DNA from: Crotalaria pallida
Taxonomy: Eukaryota > Streptophyta > Magnoliopsida > Fabales > Fabaceae
Direction of reading: 5' to 3'
NCBI GenBank assembly: GCA_037953625.1
Contig: CM075649.1
Location: 62,480,660-62,544,659, forward strand
Length of the DNA: 64,000 nt
Part shown: piece by piece, positions 1-9,945 of the stretch
How positions within the stretch are numbered: the stretch's first letter is position 1
How the letters are laid out: each line of letters starts with the position of its first letter
Translations under genes and position numbers: made by a program
Notes under the pieces: generated by a model
Told to the model about the DNA's origin: nothing
Seen by the model: only the letters and a program-made list of their open reading frames with translations
Database searches by the model: none

Positions 1-554
1 GTGTAACTTGATTCCTCTGTTTTTGTTTTGAATGAGACTAGTGTTGAGTTGAGCTTGCTCCTCCATTAGCGCTCATCAAAAATGTGATTTTGAAAAAGGT
101 TTTTGAAAAGAGATTTTTGAAAAGATTTTTGTTAAAAGATTTATTTTTGGAAAAAAGTTTTTGTGAACCAGTCTTTCGGAAAGATTATTATGAAAAGAAA
201 TATTTTTGAGAAACTCTTTTTGAAATGACATTCTTAAGAAAGTATTTTTGAAGCAGTATTTTGAGAAAGTTTTATGAAATGACCCCTTTGAGAAAAAGTT
301 TGTGAAAACAAATTTTTGTGAAAATTTTTGGAAACAGTACTTTGAGAAAGTTTTGTGAAAGGATATTTTTAAGAAAATTTATGAAATGATATTTTGGAAA
401 TGTTTTGTGAAGTGAAAGTTTTGTGAAATTATATTTTCAAAAAAATTTTTCGAAAAGATTTCTTTTGAGAAAGATGAGGAACTGAGTTTTGGTGAAAGTT
501 GATGAAATGAGATGTTGAGATGTTGTGAGATGAATTGGGGAACGTATTGCGATT

Positions 555-1180
555 AGTGGTCAGGCTTCGTTGAAGGGATGTACCAAGGACGGGCCGACTA
601 GTAGGATTAAGCCATTAAATAAAACTTAAAAACCTTCAAAACTTTAAAAGACTATTAAAAGACATGAATAACGTGGTGAGGTCAGAGTGTGTGTCGATGT
701 AGTGGAGAGGAAGGAACCATAAGTATCTGCGGATACTTAGGAGGAGATTGCATTAGGGGAGGACGATGATGGTGAAACGATAACAAGTCTAGAGTACCTT
801 TCTAAGCAGAACGGACTCCATAGGGGGCATACGAACGTGGTAGGGACTGGGTCCAATGCCGTGGTAAGTTCTGCACTCGAGACTAGAATTGTACTGTCGC
901 CCCCTAGATTGCAAATCTAGAACAGTGAGAGGGACTGGAGTAGGGCATTTGTGATTGCCATTGTGAGTTGAGACAGTGAGCCTTGATTATATATATGAAT
1001 TGAATTGATTTGAGGTTGGGTCCTCCTGGTCTGGGACCATTTGATTGTTGAGACAGCTGTCGTGCCCGCACGGTAAAGGTCCTGTACTCCTGTTTGCTAC
1101 TGACTAGGTTTGGATGGATGACCGAGGAGATGTAGACGTGTGAGCCGTTTGCCTCAATGATGTTTGTTCCCCTAATCATT
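555..1180 (+). repeat. Conserved LTR module, copy in A1
   Basis: This stretch is shared, with many substitutions, with about 19620-20170 (A2), 14185-14790 (A3, inverted), 5925-6545 (D2) and 54815-55625 (D). Recognisable words include AGTAGTGGAGAGGAAGGAACC, TATCTGCGGATAC, CTGTCGCCCCCTAGATTGC, TCCTCCTGGTCTGGGACC and GTGCCCGCACGGTAAAGG. It lies upstream of the last exon-like part of the LTR, in the place where other families have a minisatellite. No long reading frame is maintained, so any conserved role would be at the DNA or RNA level. Confidence 0.65.
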
Positions 1181-1391
1181 GAGTGAACTGAGATGATAAG
1201 ACTTAATAAACTTAAAGATTAAAAAGAAAAGTACAGTAATGGTATTGAATATTGAGTGAGATTTGAGAAGTAAGAATAATATGGTGTTTAATTGATGAAG
1301 ATGATTATGTTTGTGATATGATCTGTTTGTTGTTTACTGTTTTATCTTAATAATTGCCTATCGTAAATCCACATAGTCGACATTACAGGTT

Positions 1392-1691
1392 TTGGGTAGC
1401 TCATTCTCTCGTACTTCTGCTTTGTATTGGAAAATTTCTGTACGGTCTTTAGATGGAGAACATAGCGAAGTTTCAGCTCATTCGGGAGATAGGAGCATCT
1501 CCTTTAAAGGGAGACAATATAACTATGACTGCCGTGTTATAGTTTATATTGAGATGAAACGGAATAGAAAGGAAATCATGGAGAGACTGCTAGCTTGTTA
1601 TGAGGAGGAGAAGAAAGCACGAGAAGCTGCCATGGAAAGTATTTCTAAGGAGGCTGCGGAGGATGATGCTGCTTGCGACCAGAGTGTTTGA
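1392..1691 (+). other. Open frame in the terminal exon-like part of LTR A1
   Basis: The frame is open for 99 codons directly after a splice-acceptor-like sequence (ATTACAG, ending at 1388) and stops at 1689-1691. It has no ATG until 1554; from there 45 residues could be made, charged and with an acidic tail. Copy A2 has a different open frame at the same distance from its LTR end, and A3 has none of comparable size. I do not recognise the protein. It may be chance, or a coding exon carried by the LTR transcript. Confidence 0.25.
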
Positions 1692-2100
1692 TCTACCAAA
1701 ATTCAGAGTCCGGTGGCGAGTCTTAGTTTAGATGACTAGAGGTTAGGTAATTCCCCTTCAGAGTTTTGTAATCCATTGCATAGTGCTTAGAATCCTAGCT
1801 CTATCATGCCGTAACCCCAACTAAGTTCATTTTCAGTATCTATGTTTTGAAATTAAGTTGAATGGGCTGTTAATTTGAAAAGAAGTTTTTGAAAAACAAG
1901 TTTCAAGGTGCGGTGTCTTGTGACATCTTGGTTTGGAACTTGAAAGATTTATGCAACATGAGAACATGAGTTTTAAATTGTAATCCTGTTTTGAAAACCC
2001 AAATGTTCTCATCTTGTGTAGCACTTGTTTAAAAAAAAAAATTGGCCAAATTTTTACTATAAATAGTTGTGGTTTCAAGTTGCCAAATCGGGGTGTTACA

Positions 2101-2226
2101 CTAAGGGATCACATTATGATTCACACACATACATATACAATCATCAAATGAAATAAGCAAATAGTGGCCATTCTCAAAAGACCTTATGATCCTAAGTATC
2201 ACCATCATCATTTCATAGCATCTCCT
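2101..2226 (-). mobile_element. LTR-like sequence D2, left fragment
   Basis: A short AT-rich piece between the end of LTR A1 (2100) and solo LTR H. It joins 5822 when H and one copy of its target duplication are removed. It carries no gene. Strand is inferred from the matching sequence D. Confidence 0.4.
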
Positions 2227-2600
2227 TATGACACCCTCGTTTTATATCTTGAAAATAATAAATATTTCCAAATATAGAATACTTGCTATCAAAGATTGAG
2301 ACTAGAAAATTTTTCTCCCTTTTTAATGTTTACTTGCTCAATTAGAAATCCCTTTTTCATTGACGAATAACTCGAATTCGGCTTAATATTATTTTTATTA
2401 CGAAAAGGCTCTCGAGACAATACTTGTTAAACATAATAAAACATCTTCGTGGCCTTTATTAAAAAATATATTATTTGTCTCTTGAGTTTGATCGAGTGCA
2501 TAGAATATAAACTTATTGCCGAATCCTTTTGAATAAAAATCAGAGTATGCGGAAGTAAAAGTAATACTTGTGGGGCACTGCTGAGGTAAATAAAAACATC

Positions 2601-2601
<1 letters not shown>

Positions 2602-2640
<39 letters not shown>
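2602..2640. repeat. (AT)n microsatellite in LTR H
   Basis: Nearly pure TA dinucleotide repeat of about 38 bp. It produces a spurious tyrosine/isoleucine-rich reading frame on the minus strand. Confidence 0.95.
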
Positions 2641-2642
<2 letters not shown>

Positions 2643-3509
2643 TGATAAAACCCCACCAGTATCATAAGTAGCAAGTAGCAAAAGTCAAGATAGCAAGTTT
2701 TGATGAAACATAGACAAACCAGCTGCATAAAATAAACCTCACTCTAAGACCTCTCGAAATATATACAATATATCACAATATCCAAAAATAGAAGTCCCAG
2801 AGTAGGTCATCCATGTCCTCAGCAGCTCCTCTGATCATCCACAGCTCTATCCCTAGAACCTAGGATCCAAAACATCTATGCTACGCAGGCTCCTAGGAAC
2901 CAGCGGGTCCACCTCTAGCAGAAAAAGTAGGCTCGACATGCACCTCCTCCTCGTCCTCATCCTCCACAGGGTCCTCCTCGACCTCGCCTGACCACTGGGT
3001 CTAGGATCCGCAGAAGCAGTCCTCTCAAAATCAGTCGGACCAGGAGAAGGAGTCTCCTCAGTGACAACTCTGTGGGAGGAAGGATGAGAACGAGTGGCAG
3101 CTCTAAAACGAAAACTATGGAATCGACTCACAGGTCGAGCCGGGGGTGGTCCTCTATATGTATAAAAAGGCGGAACATGCATAGTATAGACTAAAGGAAT
3201 CCTAAATCTACGAGGTCGCACCCGAACCAGAGGGTTAGGGTGGTAGAGAGTGATCTCCACCTCCCCCTCAAAAGTGGCACGGTGCTCCACGTACGTCCAT
3301 ATACCACTAGGGATAGGGCGTATCTCGATGCGGGCTAGGTATCCAGCCCTTACCTAAACAGGGCATAGGGAGTAAGTATACACATATACATAATTGATAA
3401 AGACTAAAATTACAAACACAAATATGTCATGGACAGACAATAATGCAAGTACATATGAGCACACCAATTTTCAACATTATATCTCTTATAATGCAAGTGG
3501 CATGATACA

Positions 3510-3800
3510 TGATTTTCTATCCACAACTGAGGCCTCTAAAAGTCCATCTTGGACATCCATCCAATACACCCTTGTGTTCCCGGAACACTGACATTCGTTC
3601 CCAGAACGTAATGCCAAACCATACTTGGATAATAAGCATCACTCCCAGAGTGTGCATCACGTTCCCAGAACGCATAAAAACCATGTCCCACTGGCCACAT
3701 TCCCAGAATGTGTCATCAAGTAGGTTACAATTTGGTACTCCCGGAGTACCCTCCTCATATTCCCAGAATATGATAAACGTTCCTACCAACCAATCTTCCA
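3510..3800. repeat. Degenerate CCCAGAA-type repeats in LTR H
   Basis: Variants of a short unit (TTCCCAGAACG, CTCCCAGAGTG, TTCCCAGAATG, TCCCGGAGTA) recur about every 25-45 bp. They look like a decayed family-specific minisatellite in the part of LTR H that corresponds to the intronic minisatellites of families B, F and G. The open frames here on both strands follow from the repetition and are not taken as genes. Confidence 0.5.
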
Positions 3801-4039
3801 TTCTCTATGCATGAATGCACAATTATCAAGGTTGGTTTTATCTTTACTTTAATTACTGTGATTTAAAAATATTTCATTTTCTCTTTTGAATGAGTAATTT
3901 GAGGTATAACCTTTGGCACAAAAATTCACTCTTGAATTAACTCAAAAACATGCCATTAGGATTAGATTGGGAAAAACTTGACCAATGGTATTCATTTTCA
4001 CTTTAAAAGACTTAACTTTTATTTTTCAGTTTCAGGTAC

Positions 4040-4450
4040 TAACCGGTTACAGTCTCAGGCTAACCGGTTAGAATTGCAGACCTGAACTGGTTTACCATTG
4101 AAATTCAGAAAACCCTTTTTCTTGAATTCTTTACCCAATCCAAAACAAGTTCCAACATTGTTTTATACCTCAAATCCACTGTTTTCATCATTCAAAAGTC
4201 TAAATCACATTCCAATTTCCAAATGAGCATAATTTCCTCTTGAAATTGTCTCATTACACTAAGGTATTAACTCTTGTTTTCACTCTGAACCATAACAGTA
4301 TTGTTCATCTTATTTTCAGATTGAATTCAAGTGAAATTAAGATCTAGATTTGAGTAAAAATGGTAAGAACACAAGATCAATTTCAGAAATCCATTTTCTT
4401 TGAAATTACACAGTATCTAACCGGTTACAAATATCGACTAACCAGTTAGA
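4040..4450. repeat. TAACCGGTTA palindrome cluster, inner group of LTR H
   Basis: Perfect 10-bp palindromes TAACCGGTTA lie at 4040-4049, 4061-4070 and 4418-4427, with one-mismatch copies (AACTGGTTTA, TAACCAGTTA) nearby. The same motif recurs three times at 5499-5550. Confidence 0.85.
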
Positions 4451-5360
4451 TTATGCAGTCTGCACACTGAAACATGAGATTTTACAAACCATTCTTTTCA
4501 TTACTCAAATCTAACCAATTTCAACACTCAAAAGAGTTCATATACCTTAAAACAAACATGTTTAACCATAGAAACACATTTAATTTGCATGCATTAAGTT
4601 TAATGTACCAAATTGCATAAAAACCCATATAAACACAATTCAATACCACAAAACTTATAATAAACATTTAGATTATGACTCAAGCATCAAAATCACTTGC
4701 ATGCATCAACACAAAGTTGCTCAAAACAGAACTGAGCTAGAATTTGGCCTCCAAGCCTTTTTGCCTTAAACAAATAATGCCCTTTTGAGTCTATGTTGAC
4801 TCAAATCCTAAATCACTTGATTTTAGTCTAAATCTAGTATAAGGTAAATTTCTCCAATACCTCTAAGTAGTTTTTGATGAGTATAACCTCTGAAATTAAC
4901 AAGAAATCCCTTGAATCCCAATTCTCTGTTCTCAGCCATCAACAGTTGAGCAGGGTCCAGAAACCAGAATTTTTCATGCATGTACAGACCATAAAAATTG
5001 GGGAAATTGGTTAGGGTTTTCTCTAAGAAACATGCACCAAGAGATTGAAAGATTTTGAGGTCAAAGGAGTTCATACACTTACCCAAATTGAAGCTCCAAC
5101 TAAGCTCCAAGAATCAGTTTTTTGCAGAAACAGTTTTTGAACTCCTCCACTTCAAAGGCTTCGTTCTCTTAGCTCCCTAACCCTCAACTCACGGTGTTTA
5201 TGTCTTTGTAAAGCTCTTGATGTAAGCTTTACAACTGTGTATCACTCGATTGCTAACACTCAAAAACGAGAGAGAATTGAAAGAGATGATTTTAAAACCC
5301 TAGAACAGAGCTTCACACCAAACCAGAGCAAAAACAGCCCAATTTGATCGAAATTAAGGG

Positions 5361-5369
5361 CTTTTATAG
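5361..5369 (-). promoter_or_regulatory. Putative TATA box of LTR H
   Basis: CTATAAAAG on the minus strand, about 450 bp inside the LTR and about 130 bp downstream of the nearest TAACCGGTTA palindrome. Position and sequence fit a plant core promoter. Not tested. Confidence 0.6.
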
Positions 5370-5498
5370 AGGAATTCGCATTCCATGCACACTGACGCGT
5401 GTTTCCCATTATCATTGGACTGATTTCGTGGCGATTCCTTGATTAATTTCAGTGATTACTCATCAAAATCCACTAACCTAGTTTCTGGGTTCATCGTC

Positions 5499-5550
5499 TA
5501 ACCGGTTACAGGGCATTACTAACCGGTTACAGGGCATTACTAACCGGTTA
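5499..5550. promoter_or_regulatory. TAACCGGTTA palindrome triplet upstream of the LTR H promoter
   Basis: Three perfect copies at 5499-5508, 5520-5529 and 5541-5550, spaced exactly 21 bp start to start and separated by an almost identical 11-bp linker. This is two helical turns, so the sites would face the same side of the DNA. They are candidate protein-binding sites. Confidence 0.6.
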
Positions 5551-5821
5551 GGTCAGTACAAAATTTAAAAATTAATACGTTTTAAATCTTTCCCTCCAAG
5601 AACCTTTTCAATATTACATTTAGGTCCTAAACCAAGGACTAAAATGCAATATCTATATTTTTGCATTTATTTGCCATATAAAAATATTTCCACTTATTTT
5701 TATATTTCAGGCTAATTAAATACAAAATATAAACATGGAAAATTTATATAAATTAATAATAAAACTTTATTATTAATTTCCTTATTATCCAGGAGACGAA
5801 AATTAGGGGCGTTACACTCCT

Positions 5822-8122
5822 CATAATGTCATATCATCAATAATAATTTCACTTGCTTCATAAGGGATTTTCAATAATAATATTAATAATCTTCTTCAAT
5901 TTTCTTCTTTCAACTCAAACATAGCCGTCAATGATTTAGGGAGGGAAATCATTGAGCCAGGGGAATAAGTCAGCACACACGATACATCTCCTCCTCAATA
6001 TCCAACCACGACCTAGTTCGGAAAGCAGATGGGATGCACATGAATCCTAACCACGCAGGCATTGATAGTCAAAGGGTACACACCAGCTGAAACCACTACA
6101 AAGGGCCAGCAAAAGAAATAGTAAATGGACCACGCTCAGTGGGTCAGTAAATAAAAACGCTCCAGGCTTCTTGACGTTTCACCGTCCTTGCCTTCCCTTA
6201 TCACAATCACCACTCGAAGAGTACAAACCTCCATGTATTCGGTATCTTTCATCTCCACTACTTCTCTCTCAACGCAGGGTTGGGAAAAATTAAGCTTTTA
6301 AAGTCATTCAGTCCTTAAAGTCTTTTTAGAAAAAGATTTAGCTTTATTAACCTATCAATGGTCGACCCATTCTAAGCCACGCTTCTAACAGGCCTCGACC
6401 TCTAAAAGAAAACGAACAAACACCTCCCTACATATAGTGGAATCCACAAAGGTCGCAACCACGACACTTCATTCATGTGGCCAGCTAATTAAAATCAAGC
6501 ACGTCCGAGGACAGTGCGATTGGGGATATACATCACAAGGTTATCTGTTCTGCGTTGCACCATCACTGTATACTATTACTTTAGACGATATGAGCAAAGC
6601 TTACTTTGCAATCTTTATACTTTCAAGATAACAATTCTCTTTTCCAGAATCAATCGGATATTGCATGATATTCAGCATAACAATCATTTCATCAATTCTC
6701 TCCAAGATATATCATTATTCAAAGCAGACAAACAAAAATGCTCAGGATATAACATAATTCAAAGCAGATAAATATAATACTCATGAAATATAATACAGAT
6801 AAATCATAAACAGCGAATCACACAAGCAAGAGTTATTGCCTCAACATCGTCCGGCCAAACACACACATAAATAATTGCCGTCACGTATATTGACAAATAA
6901 CTACGGAGTTCTGATCTTTGAGATGATCAAGAACATCCTAATGATAGCCAAAGGGCCATTGTGTCTTAGGAAAACTTCTCTCTCACCTGGATTTGAAGCT
7001 AGAGACAAATGATTCTGATTATCCGAATTTTGCTTCACTCGAACCTTAAACATTTGATAAACATAATCCAAAGGACTAATCAACACATATTTAATTTAAT
7101 AACTTAAACGAAATAATTTTCCTTTTCAAAGGTACTTAGAAAAATTTAAGAACACAACACAATATCAGTAACTCAAAACCTCTTTGAAAACCCAAAAACA
7201 GATTACTGTTTCAACAGAATACTTTTTGTTTATAGCTTTATAAATCATGAAAGACCTTTTCAAATCACAAAATGATTATTAAAACTTAATTATAACATCT
7301 CAAAAATACATTCTAGCTTTTCATTTACTTAAAAATCCCTTTTCAAATACCTTATAACAACTACCATTATCAGACAAATCATACAGTATGAGTTAAAATC
7401 ACTGGTCTTTGATGCAACACTTAAATCAACTTAAGTAGTAAGTAAAAATCACAAACCATATTACAATCACACATAATTCATATAGAACATAAACTCATTC
7501 ATTCCTAAACTAAAAATAATTTTCTAAAGTTGATGCAATTTGTCACAGATTCTATACAGCAAGCAAAAATCGCTTATAAAGTATCGATACATATATCAAT
7601 CACATACAGTTCTTAACACATAAGTTCACACATTATATCACATTAGAACAATTTATAAAACTTATACAATTAAATTAAAAATTTTTAGACAACATTAGTT
7701 TTAAGAACTTGAAAATCACTTTTCTCTTAAACGGTTAATCCAAAAATCATGCCGCTTTTTCCTATAGCTTATTTACAAGCTCTATTATAAAAATATAATA
7801 AAGTTTGATTTCAGATTAACAATTAAGGCTTGCTGGATAGCCACACAACAAGGTTGCATTCACCATAATTTCATTATTTTACAAGTTCTATCATTTATAC
7901 AAAAAGGCTTATAATCTATAAGCTTAAAATGAACTTAACTTAGAAAAATTTCATGTTTTCATAATTAATTCAAATCTGGACAGCAACATTATTTTTCCAG
8001 AAAATTAGTTTTTTATTCACTTTAAAAAATATTTTCACACTATACATTAAACTAAACACTTATACATATAAACACATCACAAACATATATAAAAATATTA
8101 CTTTGGGACACACGGCCCTAGT
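5822..8122 (-). mobile_element. LTR-like sequence D2, right fragment
   Basis: This continues 2101-2226. Its left part (5925-6545) matches sequence D at 54815-55625, including CCTAGTTCGGAAAGCAGATGG and the CACGTC...GACAGTGCGAT word. The rest is AT-rich, intron-like sequence without a gene; the short open frames near 6437-6771 and 6901-7086 fall in this repeat. It ends where LTR E begins (8123). Neither terminus of D2 is in the window, and orientation is inferred from D. Confidence 0.5.
5925..6545 (-). repeat. Conserved LTR module, copy in D2
   Basis: Diverged copy of the module described at 555-1180, best matched by 54815-55625. Shared words include ACATCTCCTCC, TCGGAAAGCAGATGG, CCTTGCCTTCCC, TCTCCACTACTTC and CTCAACGCA. 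Confidence 0.6.
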
Positions 8123-8226
8123 TGTAAGGTCCAGTATTTTAAATAAATAAATAAATAAAATAAATAAAATAAAATAAAATATTTTTACTGAATAAAATAT
8201 TAATTTTTCTGATTTTTAGACAAAAG

Positions 8227-8325
8227 ACTCGAGTATTGGTGGGAAGACTCGAGTATCGTAACTAGCTGTTAGGAAAATTTGAAATTTTAGTTGAAATACT
8301 CGAGTATTTCTGGTAATACTCGAGT
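8227..8325. promoter_or_regulatory. ACTCGAGT palindrome cluster upstream of the LTR E promoter
   Basis: ACTCGAGT occurs at 8227-8234, 8247-8254, 8298-8305 and 8318-8325. The third lies in a 16-bp perfect palindrome AAATACTCGAGTATTT (8294-8309). The cluster ends about 20 bp before a TATA-like AAAATAAAAG. Confidence 0.6.
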
Positions 8326-9373
8326 AGTTCGTGCAGCTCTGCAAAAAAATAAAAGTCGATTTCAAACCAAATTGGAAGCAACAACGCGTTTCATCTAGTT
8401 ACAAGCACAAAGCTGGGCTTTACTTCGAGAGAGGGTAACCTTAGGCTATAAGTAAGTGATTTGGGAAGCTAGAAACTCATTCAAATCTTCCAAACCCGAA
8501 TTCCATTCTCATTTTTCTCTGTTTTCTGGTGCATACTTCCCAGATTCGATTCTCCCTCCTCACTCAACCAAATCCAGTGCAACCAAAACACAATTCGAGT
8601 TCTAATTCCAATCTTGAATTAGAACCAAGAACACTCAAATTAACCTCCTGTAGAGAAAGTTATAGGCAGTCAAAGTTGAGGTTCTGAAGCTGCAAAAACA
8701 GAGCAAAAAATCAGTGTCAAACACCCCCTTTCCTCGAATTGGTTTGGTAAATTCAGGAACCCTTTTGATTCCAAAATCGTTTCTGATTAAAGTTAGTATT
8801 GCCTAGTTGCTAAAGCTAATTTGTTTCACCCTTTTTCATTACAAATTCCCTGTCAAATTCATGGCCAAAGTTCGCTGTTCAAGTGCAGAACTTGAGTGTT
8901 GAAACTCAAAGTTTGATCCTTATCAATTCGCTCTCAATCAACTGTTTCTTTAGCTTCTCTAAGGTATGGGAGAAGTTACCTAATTGCTAGAATGGTAATC
9001 AATAAGCTAAATTCATAGGAACCGATTGTGGTTCATGGGCAACGTAACTTGAAATGGGAATCTGACTTGGAGGCCAGAAACTCATGGTTTTTGTGTTCAA
9101 ACAAGTTTAATTGGACCTAAGGAAACTGACTAGATTGATTTACGAACTTAAAATCAAGTAGAAATGAAATTCACATGTTAAAATGGATATTTTCTATGTT
9201 TTATGCAATTCTGTGATTTGATTATGTTTCTGTTAATTTGATGTTAATTGATATATGCAACATGTTTATTTTATGTAGAATAACTTCTGTTTTGTGCAGA
9301 ATTGAAGTAAGAGTGTAAGAATCACGAATTGGTGCATAAAATGCAGAAAAACCGGTGCTGTTGCAGTAAAAAG

Positions 9374-9490
9374 ACTCGAGTATTTAGAGAAAGACTCGAG
9401 TATTCTGGGAATTGAGGAACGACTCGAGTTTTTCTTCAAGTACTCGAGTATTTTTGTATGAAGCACTCGAGTAGTTCATGAACCACTCAA
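9374..9490. repeat. Second ACTCGAGT cluster in LTR E
   Basis: ACTCGAGT recurs at 9374, 9394 and four or five further places to 9490, one with a mismatch (ACTCAAGT). This group lies in the predicted LTR intron. Confidence 0.8.
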
Positions 9491-9574
9491 GTATTTTGAG
9501 AAAACTTCATAAAACTCTGATTTTCTTTAAATTTCAGAATTTAACTCGTTTAATATTATAATAACTTAATCCCG

Positions 9575-9945
9575 TTTGGTTGATAACTATCCTGGAGGTG
9601 TCCTACTGGAATTTTATTCAGTGGTTGATAATTTCCCTACGGGAGTCCCAACGGAAGTGCATACACCCATTTGGTCGATATTTATCCTATAGATGTCCAA
9701 GTGAAAGTTTTTATTCACTTGGTTGATATTTTTCTATGGGAGTCCCAATGGGGTCGTTGCAATAACCATCAATAGGAGGCTATGCCCCGATGGACTATAA
9801 ATGAAATGATTAAATACTATTTCTAAAACCATCACAAAGTGGCTAGGCCGCTGATGGAATTTTCTTGAAACTATTAATGGAAATAATTAATCCCATCCCA
9901 AAGAGGCTATGCCGCTGATGGCCTTTTTCTGAAAGCATCAGCACC
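9575..9945 (+). repeat. Family-specific minisatellites in LTR E
   Basis: Two degenerate tandem repeats sit side by side. The first has four units of about 45-50 bp built on GGTTGATA...GGAGTCCCAA. The second has three units containing GAGGCTATGCCGCTGATGG. They occupy the same relative place as the intronic minisatellites of B, F and G. Confidence 0.75.

Larger units (their letters stand above)
1..2100 (+). mobile_element. LTR of family A (copy A1), 3' part only
   Basis: The right edge ends GGGGTGTTACA at 2100, preceded by CAAGTTGCCAAATC, the same end seen at 21402 and, inverted, at 13333. The interior also matches those copies: a T-rich stretch with many TTTTGAAAA words (about 90-480) and the conserved module at about 555-1180. 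Complete relatives in this window are about 5.7 kb, so roughly the last third is visible and the rest lies left of the window. No primer binding site follows position 2100, so this is a solo LTR or the 3' LTR of an element to the left. Plus orientation is inferred from the position of the terminal exon-like segment. Confidence 0.75.
2227..5816 (-). mobile_element. Solo LTR, family H
   Basis: The insertion is flanked by a perfect 5-bp duplication CTCCT (2222-2226 and 5817-5821). Read on the minus strand it starts TGTAACGCCCC at 5816 and ends GGGTGTCA(TA) at 2227-2229. Nothing resembling a primer site or gag follows, so a solo LTR left by LTR-LTR recombination is the simplest reading. Reading from its start it carries TAACCGGTTA palindromes, a TATA box, a GGTAAG donor-like site near 5085, more palindromes and an (AT)n tract. 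At about 3.6 kb it is long for an LTR. The lineage is not shown by the sequence; the TGTAACGCCCC start is usual for plant gypsy elements. Confidence 0.75.

Noticed and set aside
2853..3290. 145-codon minus-strand frame in LTR H
   Set aside because: Arginine/proline-rich, no recognised domain, inside a solo LTR; may be exon sequence but is not supported as a gene.
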